Source: Balneolaceae bacterium (GTDB lineage: Bacteria; Bacteroidota; Rhodothermia; Balneolales; Balneolaceae). From it: a stretch of 5,584 bases of DNA. Position 1 is the first letter of the stretch; the number at the start of each line of letters is the position of its first letter. The DNA lies in NCBI GenBank assembly GCA_007127395.1, contig SKZL01000374.1, positions 1-5,584 on the forward strand. Direction: 5' to 3'. Positions 1-5,584 of the stretch are shown here, in pieces. Position numbers and translations under genes: made by a program. The notes beneath the pieces are model-generated. The model was given only the letters and a program-made list of their open reading frames with translations, was not told the DNA's origin and did not search any database.

Positions 1-63
1 CAATGCAGCCAGATTTCTGTACATCATTGTATGAATCAATCTCTCTATTTGACCCACTAATCA

Positions 64-92
64 TTTAAAGGATCTATTTTTATTGTTATACT
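64..92 (+). promoter_or_regulatory. Possible weak sigma-70-like promoter
   Basis: TTTAAA (64-69), a 17-base spacer and TATACT (87-92) resemble a -35/-10 pair. This would start transcription near 99 and leave a leader of about 70 bases before the ATG at 168. The -35 match is poor, the region is AT-rich so chance matches are likely, and no good Bacteroidota-type TAnnTTTG -7 element was found. An alternative -35-like TTGACC sits at 49-54 but has no good -10 at 16-18 bases. Confidence 0.22.
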
Positions 93-95
93 TAT

Positions 96-122
96 TCAGC
101 ATATAGAATTGAGGATCAGCAT
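96..122 (+). repeat. 7-bp direct repeat TCAGCAT, 20 bp apart, in the leader
   Basis: TCAGCAT occurs at 96-102 and again at 116-122, with starts 20 bases apart, about two helical turns. It lies just downstream of the possible promoter. The spacing would suit a protein bound to one face of the DNA, but a 7-base repeat in a region this short can arise by chance. Confidence 0.3.
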
Positions 123-152
123 TTTTTCTTACTGTTGGCCACACACATTTTC

Positions 153-158
153 AAGAAG
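153..158 (+). promoter_or_regulatory. Weak purine-rich ribosome binding site for the ATG at 168
   Basis: AAGAAG lies 9 bases before the ATG at 168, an acceptable Shine-Dalgarno position but only a weak match. No purine-rich stretch stands before the alternative TTG at 135, where the upstream bases are T-rich (122-129). Together with the signal peptide beginning exactly at the ATG, this favours 168 as the start. Bacteroidota often use weak or no Shine-Dalgarno sequences, so this is supporting evidence only. Confidence 0.4.
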
Positions 159-167
159 ACATCAAGA

Positions 168-1238
168 ATGAAATATCTCCTGACGATCGCTACATTTGCA
201 TCACTTTTTATTCTGCAGATATCAAATATCTCAGCACAGGTTTTGAATCCAACCGGTGACTTATCTTATTCCGAACCGGATGATATCTGGGCTCAGACCA
301 TGGAAGGAAGTCATTTTAATGAATTCTGGAATTACCACTTCTATCTTAATGATGATGTCACACTTTATGTAACCTTCTCAGTTGCAAATTTTGGAAGCCT
401 AAAATCAGCCGTGAGTGGTGTCCAGGTATCCGTACACAATTTGGGTGATAAGATTTATCAACTTTCAAGAGAGTATAATCTGGATTATCTGGTGCAAGAT
501 CGTGAAAGATTCATGTTCAGAAATCGCATGGAACGCGAAATCTATTTTGAGGGGAAACTACCTGAATCGCACAGAATTCGTATCAATACTTCAAAAGACG
601 GGATTGAGTATGATATCGATTTGCAGTTAAAAAATATCGCAAAAGGACTCAAATGGGGAGATGGAAACTACCGGATTGATCGTGAAAATGTGGGTATCGT
701 CACTCATATTCCCTACGCTGAGGCAGAAGGTTTTATTTCTGTTGATGGCCATTATAAAGATGTACACGGCTCTGCGTACATGGACCATACTTACCAAAAT
801 CAGACGACAACCAGACTGGTAAACAGTGGTTACAGATATGTTGAGCACAGAGACAGGCATAACTGGGACATCTTTTACTTTATGCTGCCCAGTGACCGTA
901 ATGAGAGAAGCACCATCGGCCTTCGTCTTCAGAACATTAATGGAAACATTCAGATGAAGGGTATTGAGAATATCACCAACATGGAAAAAAATGATCTTTT
1001 TGGTGATTCTGTTGCTGAACTGCTTGAAATTAAATTCGGATCAGGTGAAAGAGTTGAGATCAGGCGAACTAATGATATTGAACGTTTTTCTGTCCTTAGT
1101 GAACTGAACAGGTTTGCAAGAAGTGTGGCACGCAGGTTTTTAGGGGGTGAAGTAATTCACTTCAGAGGAGAAGCTACATTAAATGAGGGAGAAAATTCAG
1201 AGTCAAATGGGTACTACAACTACTTTATTGTTGACTGA
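168..1238 (+). CDS. Exported lipocalin-like protein, AttH/Svf1/CrtC-type (putative)
   Basis: A 356-residue protein if translation starts at the ATG at 168. That start opens directly onto a Sec signal peptide: MKY, a hydrophobic core at about residues 4-18, and a likely signal peptidase I site after ISA (residue 23). There is no lipobox Cys, so a soluble periplasmic or secreted protein is expected. An in-frame TTG at 135 would add 11 residues before the signal peptide and is less likely. The mature part is rich in beta-type segments with aromatic and charged residues. Features resembling the double-lipocalin AttH/Svf1/CrtC superfamily are FNEFWNYHFYL (about 50-60), followed by a beta segment; GSAYMDHTYQ (about 201-210), which resembles the family's G-x-x-Y-x-D-H motif; and a C-terminal GEATLN...GYYNYFIVD (about 334-356), which resembles the family's closing G-x-Y-x-x strand. 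These are recognised by eye, so the family call is moderate. CrtC members hydrate carotenoids and other members bind lipids, but no specific ligand or reaction can be assigned here. No T9SS C-terminal sorting domain is visible. The gene is convergent with sprA. Confidence 0.9.
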   Translation: MKYLLTIATFASLFILQISNISAQVLNPTGDLSYSEPDDIWAQTMEGSHFNEFWNYHFYLNDDVTLYVTFSVANFGSLKSAVSGVQVSVHNLGDKIYQLSREYNLDYLVQDRERFMFRNRMEREIYFEGKLPESHRIRINTSKDGIEYDIDLQLKNIAKGLKWGDGNYRIDRENVGIVTHIPYAEAEGFISVDGHYKDVHGSAYMDHTYQNQTTTRLVNSGYRYVEHRDRHNWDIFYFMLPSDRNERSTIGLRLQNINGNIQMKGIENITNMEKNDLFGDSVAELLEIKFGSGERVEIRRTNDIERFSVLSELNRFARSVARRFLGGEVIHFRGEATLNEGENSESNGYYNYFIVD

Positions 1239-1271
1239 CCATATCTACGTGATCGATGGAATCGCATTCAA
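1239..1271. other. 33-bp convergent intergenic gap without an evident terminator
   Basis: This gap separates the TGA of the lipocalin-like gene from the TAA of sprA on the opposite strand. The only self-complementary element is a short CGAT-GGA-ATCG hairpin (1253-1263) with a four-pair stem and no T-run on either side, too weak for an intrinsic terminator. Termination of both genes presumably occurs inside the opposing gene or depends on Rho; this is an inference. Confidence 0.5.
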
Positions 1272-4200
1272 TTAGGTTGATCTGAGATTGATTCTGATAC
1301 TGAACCGTATGTCATGCGTTGTTCTCTTAAAAGTGCGTGATGATTTGGGCAGAACCTGGCTGAATGCATATTCAAAGTTTGCCTGCAATGTATTTGAAAA
1401 ACGATAACCCAGCACAACTGAACTGTTGATTCTGGACTGGCCCGTTGGCGGGCTGGGTGTAAAGCTGTACGCAGAGGGATCTTTTTCAATCGTTTCAAAA
1501 GGACTTTGCAGTGCCCTTTCCAGATCAGAGTAGAGTAAAAATCGTTGTTCAGAATCTTCAATAAAGCTTCCATTCAGTGTCAGATCGATATTATTTGTTG
1601 TTGTTCTGAAGAATGGTATTCGAAAATTTCTGAGTGTATAGTTCACTGAAAATCTCACCCCTTTGGATACCCTCTCAATAACCTGAGAATTGGACATTGA
1701 CAAACTGGTTAAGTGGCTTGTTTCGTATCCCAGTTGTGTGCGCAACCCATTATCCCAGGTCACATTCAACTGAGCCAGTGGTGAAAATCGTCGTTCAATA
1801 TTCACATTAGCAGGTTCAAATTCCGGCCTGAAATCTTCAATCAGATAACTGCCCAACCTGCGTTCAACCGGTTCACCAAAATTATTGTTCAGGTTCCATC
1901 CAATTCGATATAGACCTGAATAGGCATGTGTTAGTGTAGCTCTTTGCATATAGTTTCTCAATATCGGTATATATCTCTCCAAACCGGTAAAGTTTACTCG
2001 CCAGTTCGGTAGAGGAAGCGCCGTAAAATTCCGTTTCCCGGCACTCTCTGAAGAGCTCAAATAAGCACTCCGGAAATCTTCCTGTAGTTGTACAGCATTC
2101 AATACCGTATTTGATTTACCAAGTGGGTCCCTGATCACATTATCATCTTCACTCATACCGCTAAAAGCAGATTCAAGCTGCTTTCTGAATAGTGCTTCAT
2201 AGCCCGGTCCAAACGCCCATACTGATGAAGTAATATTCCCATTTGCAGTTGTAATCGATGAGATCTCATTGGAAGGTGAAAGTGTGATCGATTCTGTGAT
2301 TCGTTCATCCCACGATGTTTGCCAGCTAAGGTCAATTGTTATATTACTAAACGGGTTAAGTTGCGCATTCAAAACCACATTATCAGAGAATGTATTGCTC
2401 GCCGGCAACTGAATGGATGAAAAATCATCGGGATTGGAGATGAGCTGCCGATCCGTAATTCTTTCAGTTAATCCGATACGATATCCAAATGATGGTGTAA
2501 ATCGATTGTCACTGAACATGTCAAAAAATCTTGAATCTCCATCATATCCACTTTGAGCAGCGGCTTTTGAATCGTTATAATTCAGATCAACGCTTCGAAG
2601 GCTGAAGATCGCTAAAAATGCTTTTCTGGTATAGTAACCAACACCTCTCGTGAGTCGTTCTTCATCCGAGAGGTCTGCAGCCGATCTGCGTTGTTGTTCA
2701 CGTGCTCTTCTGAACTGTTCATCCGCTTCTGCTGCATTTCTGTAAAATGGCACCCTGTTCAATAGATTATTGGTATCCATCCGAAGAGTATGATCAAGCC
2801 GAAAGGAGTTTGACAGACGTGCACCAAGCTCAGAACCGAACGGACTATTCTCCCATCGGAAACCACCTGAATATCTGGCATTGTAAGACAACCAGTTTAA
2901 GGGTCTTATCTGATTCAATCGCGGTTGCCAACTGGCCGTATAGCTCTCATCATAGTTGTTTTTTCTGGGTGAAATTTCGCCGGAAATAAGTTCATTATAG
3001 ACTTCCATTGATGGCCTTGGAATAAACGCAGTACTGTCTATCCCCTGAAATCCGCTTGCCTCAATTGCTTCCCTTGCAAGGTCAAAAACCGTCTGTGATT
3101 GGAATGATGCTGATATACTTCGGGTCAGGTTATAACTTACTCCAAGATTTCTGTTATAGGTAAAAGTGTGGGTCTGTTGCAATGATTGCTCCTGTTCACC
3201 CAACAATACTCTCCTTTTTCTCTCTTCATACGTTCTTCTGGTCGAAATTGATGTTGTAATGTTACTGGGAAGTGTTCCAATTTCTAAACCGGACAAAAGA
3301 TCAAATAACGGCAGATCCTCCATAAACCAAAATGGCCGTACGAAACGCACATTTCTGACATTCAGATTGTATCGTGCAGATGCATTATAATTCCAATTAT
3401 CCTGAAATCTGTATTGAGGATTGCGGCTGTTGGTTGTATTGTAGTTATAATTGAGCGTAGTATTATCAAAGAGCATTCTTGAAAAAAAGCTGCTTGAATT
3501 ATTTTTAGTCACGTTTGAAAAATTTAAGGCATACGTTTCATTGAATGTCTCAATTTCCCTTCTCTGCTGATCGATTAGAAAATCTTGCTGATCACTGCCC
3601 AGGTCGAGTCGTGATCGGACAGCATCTTCAAAATCACTGAAGCGAATATCACCCTGGTTTGGCAGATATTTTGGAACTGCTGTTGATCTCCTCGCTGATA
3701 GATTGACCGGTATATTCCAGCCAAAACGATCCGGTATAAAACTATGAAGGTTTACAACTGAACTTAAGTCATATGAGAGTTCATTATTGATCCTCCTTTG
3801 CCCCAACCTGGAATCAAGCGAGCCAAAACCCTGAGTCTGCCGGGCCATATTGGCATTAACAGTTGCAAAATCGGCCAGCTTCAGCGAGGATCTTGCGTTT
3901 GCAGCCCAGCCTTTTTCATTATCAAATCCGGAGACCCTTAATTCATTCAACCATAATTGGGCGCTCAAAACAGGAGTCCCATTACCGGATGGATCCTCAG
4001 GGTCAAAAGGGTTTCTGATTCCCATACCAACCTCAGTCACTCTTCCTAATGATGGATTCCCTTTAATAGCGATCACAGCACCGGGAGCAGCATCTTCCAG
4101 CAGATCAGATCTCTCATAAATATCTGAGCTATTGTTTACAGTCTCCTGATCCCTCAACTGTTTCAACTGATTAAAAGCTGATAGTATGATATTCATACTA

Positions 4201-5584
4201 TTCTCATCATATAACCAGATCTGTTCTGCTTCATCCATCAGTTGTGCAGAGTTACCGGGATCAAACATTTGAAATGGGTAGTTTCGGTTTGATGGGGTTA
4301 CCGGCTGGCGATATTCATAGTAATTGTTTTCAAGATCATTACCGAATCTCATAACTAATTCGGCATCACCCCTATTTTCAAATCCCTCACCATGAACAAA
4401 CATTCTCATATTGGAGTAATTCAAAAGATTGAGTCCGCCGGGATAGACACGCTTGATCATCTGAATGGCACCGGGATTTAAATTATTTACATCCAAAACG
4501 ATAGACTGTTCATTCTGTAGTGATTGTAGCTGAGAGCCGCGTATTTGTGCCCTGATACCGCCTGATGGCTGTCTGTATGGGAAAGGCCGCCGGTTGGAGT
4601 TCTCTTCAATATTGATTGTACTGATCCGAAGTTCTGCATTGGGATCAGAATTGGTGTTAATGGACTCATCCTGTCGCCACTGGCTTCCAACAAACTCAAG
4701 AGATGCAAATCGTAGCGTAAAGGGTTGTTTGTATCCTGACATCCAGATACGGACATAGGTAATATTCTGAAAATCATTGATATCACCTACCTTGCGTTTG
4801 AACTCACTCAATGGAATTCTGACCTGATACCATCGATCCTGTTGCCTGGCTCCCGGTTCACGATCGATTATAAATGTACCCGGTGTACCGATTTCAAGCC
4901 TGGATTCGTCGGCAGGATTAAGTTCTACCTGATACTGGAAGTATGCGTTTGTCAGCGCTACAGTTGAAGGGTTCACCAATCCTTCCGTATCCGGCCGATT
5001 GGTGATTGCACGTTTATCACTTTGATCCAGGGGTGTATTTCCCTCTGTATATCCAAGTAATCTGTGAAATCTCTGGTGTAAAGGCAGATCCTGAACTTTT
5101 GATTCACCATAGAATACATAGTCATCATTGGAAGGATCCTCAAATACCCTTTGATATTTTTCGGAATTCCGGCCATAGAGATCAGCAATACGGCTGACGA
5201 AATCAGCAAATACATTCCTCTCGTTTAATCCATTGATGCCACCGCTGCTGGGAAGGCCATTCAAACCAACGTCCTCAAGTTCCCTGTTTACATTTGAAAA
5301 TTGACCTTCGGGTGGCGGTGGATTTGCCGGAATTGCGGATCTGGGATTGTTCGTATTATCAAGAATCAATGTTTCCGGGTTCAATGCAAGCCCATCTTCA
5401 CTGTTCAGTTTAGAGTTTGGAATCACATCTTCCGATATCAAACCGATATCAATGTATATTTGACCGTCATAATCGGAAAATGATGCAGCAGCTGGCATTT
5501 GACCACCCGGCAATATGGGCTGCACCCAGAACTCTAGAAACTCAATACTGTTTTGTGTAAAATCCTCCTGTCCGGAAGGCAATA
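1272..5584 (-). CDS. sprA: T9SS outer-membrane translocon SprA (Sov), C-terminal part, 5' end outside the window
   Basis: The reading frame is open from the right edge to a TAA at 1274-1272, giving 1,436 residues. The first codon in the window (5582-5580) is TTG, read as an internal Leu, and no start is visible. SprA proteins are usually about 2,300-2,500 residues, so roughly the first 900-1,000 are missing. SprA/Sov forms the giant 36-strand outer-membrane barrel that passes folded cargo in type IX secretion. In the known Flavobacterium structure it pairs with PorV at a lateral gate or with a periplasmic plug protein. SprA-type blocks, numbered from 5582: YIDIGLISEDVIP at 43-55; a beta-rich domain to about 540 including WYQVRIPLSEF (251-261) and VRIWMSGY (277-284); LWLNELRVSGFDNEKGW at 543-559; many alternating barrel strands afterwards; LPNWRVNFTGLERY at 1190-1203; FSPLAQLNVTWDNGLRTQLGY at 1266-1286 and LSMSNSQVIERVSKG at 1294-1308; a final strand FSIRINL at 1427-1433. 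No frameshift or internal stop is seen. Promoter and ribosome binding site lie outside the window. Confidence 0.96.
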   Translation of the reverse strand, partial: LPSGQEDFTQNSIEFLEFWVQPILPGGQMPAAASFSDYDGQIYIDIGLISEDVIPNSKLNSEDGLALNPETLILDNTNNPRSAIPANPPPPEGQFSNVNRELEDVGLNGLPSSGGINGLNERNVFADFVSRIADLYGRNSEKYQRVFEDPSNDDYVFYGESKVQDLPLHQRFHRLLGYTEGNTPLDQSDKRAITNRPDTEGLVNPSTVALTNAYFQYQVELNPADESRLEIGTPGTFIIDREPGARQQDRWYQVRIPLSEFKRKVGDINDFQNITYVRIWMSGYKQPFTLRFASLEFVGSQWRQDESINTNSDPNAELRISTINIEENSNRRPFPYRQPSGGIRAQIRGSQLQSLQNEQSIVLDVNNLNPGAIQMIKRVYPGGLNLLNYSNMRMFVHGEGFENRGDAELVMRFGNDLENNYYEYRQPVTPSNRNYPFQMFDPGNSAQLMDEAEQIWLYDENSMNIILSAFNQLKQLRDQETVNNSSDIYERSDLLEDAAPGAVIAIKGNPSLGRVTEVGMGIRNPFDPEDPSGNGTPVLSAQLWLNELRVSGFDNEKGWAANARSSLKLADFATVNANMARQTQGFGSLDSRLGQRRINNELSYDLSSVVNLHSFIPDRFGWNIPVNLSARRSTAVPKYLPNQGDIRFSDFEDAVRSRLDLGSDQQDFLIDQQRREIETFNETYALNFSNVTKNNSSSFFSRMLFDNTTLNYNYNTTNSRNPQYRFQDNWNYNASARYNLNVRNVRFVRPFWFMEDLPLFDLLSGLEIGTLPSNITTSISTRRTYEERKRRVLLGEQEQSLQQTHTFTYNRNLGVSYNLTRSISASFQSQTVFDLAREAIEASGFQGIDSTAFIPRPSMEVYNELISGEISPRKNNYDESYTASWQPRLNQIRPLNWLSYNARYSGGFRWENSPFGSELGARLSNSFRLDHTLRMDTNNLLNRVPFYRNAAEADEQFRRAREQQRRSAADLSDEERLTRGVGYYTRKAFLAIFSLRSVDLNYNDSKAAAQSGYDGDSRFFDMFSDNRFTPSFGYRIGLTERITDRQLISNPDDFSSIQLPASNTFSDNVVLNAQLNPFSNITIDLSWQTSWDERITESITLSPSNEISSITTANGNITSSVWAFGPGYEALFRKQLESAFSGMSEDDNVIRDPLGKSNTVLNAVQLQEDFRSAYLSSSESAGKRNFTALPLPNWRVNFTGLERYIPILRNYMQRATLTHAYSGLYRIGWNLNNNFGEPVERRLGSYLIEDFRPEFEPANVNIERRFSPLAQLNVTWDNGLRTQLGYETSHLTSLSMSNSQVIERVSKGVRFSVNYTLRNFRIPFFRTTTNNIDLTLNGSFIEDSEQRFLLYSDLERALQSPFETIEKDPSAYSFTPSPPTGQSRINSSVVLGYRFSNTLQANFEYAFSQVLPKSSRTFKRTTHDIRFSIRINLRST

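Larger units (their letters stand above)
1..134. other. Upstream region at window edge; no gene can be assigned
   Basis: All three forward frames are open from the left edge to stops at 32-34, 58-60 and 66-68, so any of them could be the last few codons of an upstream gene; the tail NAARFLYIIV ending at 34 looks the most protein-like. On the reverse strand an ATGATG pair at 27-22 could start a divergent gene reading MMYRNLAAL off the edge, with a purine-rich stretch (GAGAGA) upstream of it. The visible pieces are too short to choose between these. The rest is AT-rich non-coding sequence. Confidence 0.35.

Noticed and set aside
135..167. An upstream TTG start for the lipocalin-like gene
   Set aside because: It adds 11 residues before a textbook signal peptide, lacks a purine-rich site upstream, and the ATG at 168 fits both the signal peptide and the weak AAGAAG site better.
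1253..1263. CGAT-GGA-ATCG inverted repeat as a terminator
   Set aside because: The stem is only four base pairs with a three-base loop and there is no adjacent T-run on either strand.
1268..1573. A 101-codon reverse-strand open frame overlapping the end of sprA
   Set aside because: It lies in another frame of a gene with strong family motifs, has no signal or domain of its own, and its composition (many His, Cys, Arg) looks like an out-of-frame translation.
2747..2989. Forward open frame antisense to sprA (also others at 3166-3390, 5006-5197 and 5301-5483)
   Set aside because: All are antisense shadows within sprA, with atypical amino-acid composition and no independent start context.
3850..4119. 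An 89-codon forward open frame antisense to the most conserved SprA block
   Set aside because: It is the complement of the LWLNELRVSGFDNEKGW region, where codon constraints keep the opposite strand open by chance; no ribosome site or recognisable family is seen.
1..5584. CRISPR arrays, insertion sequences, tRNA genes or a defence system
   Set aside because: No regularly spaced repeats, terminal inverted repeats, transposase or nuclease motifs, or tRNA-like cloverleaf were found; almost all of the window is accounted for by the two genes.

Overview
The window holds two convergent protein-coding genes. A complete, secreted lipocalin-like protein of about 356 residues lies on the + strand (168-1238). 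The C-terminal 1,436 codons of a very large gene lie on the - strand (5584 down to 1272), and that gene runs off the right edge. No tRNA, rRNA, CRISPR array, insertion sequence or other mobile element was seen.

The large gene is the SprA/Sov outer-membrane translocon of the type IX secretion system (T9SS). Several SprA-specific blocks are readable: an IDIGLISEDVIP-type motif, LWLNELRVSGFDNEKGW, a PNWRVNFTGLERY block, and the FSPLAQLNVTW...LSMSNSQVIERVSKG block near the C-terminus. T9SS is essentially confined to the Bacteroidota/FCB group, so the host belongs there. The moderately low GC by eye, the weak Shine-Dalgarno signal and the sequence divergence from the Flavobacterium and Porphyromonas proteins suggest a deeper or marine lineage such as Balneolota. 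That assignment is an inference.

Layout: 1-167 is non-coding or contains the edge of a neighbouring gene, and carries a possible weak promoter and a 7-bp direct repeat. 168-1238 is the lipocalin-like exported protein. 1239-1271 is a 33-bp convergent gap with no convincing terminator. 1272-5584 is sprA, partial at its 5' end.

Functionally, sprA builds the 36-strand barrel through which folded T9SS cargo crosses the outer membrane. The + strand gene encodes a Sec-exported, probably periplasmic or outer-membrane-facing protein resembling the AttH/Svf1/CrtC lipocalin-like superfamily. It has no recognisable T9SS C-terminal sorting domain, and the convergent arrangement means it is not in an operon with sprA, so no functional link is established. 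I do not see a clearly undescribed system here. The exported lipocalin-like protein is the least understood item.
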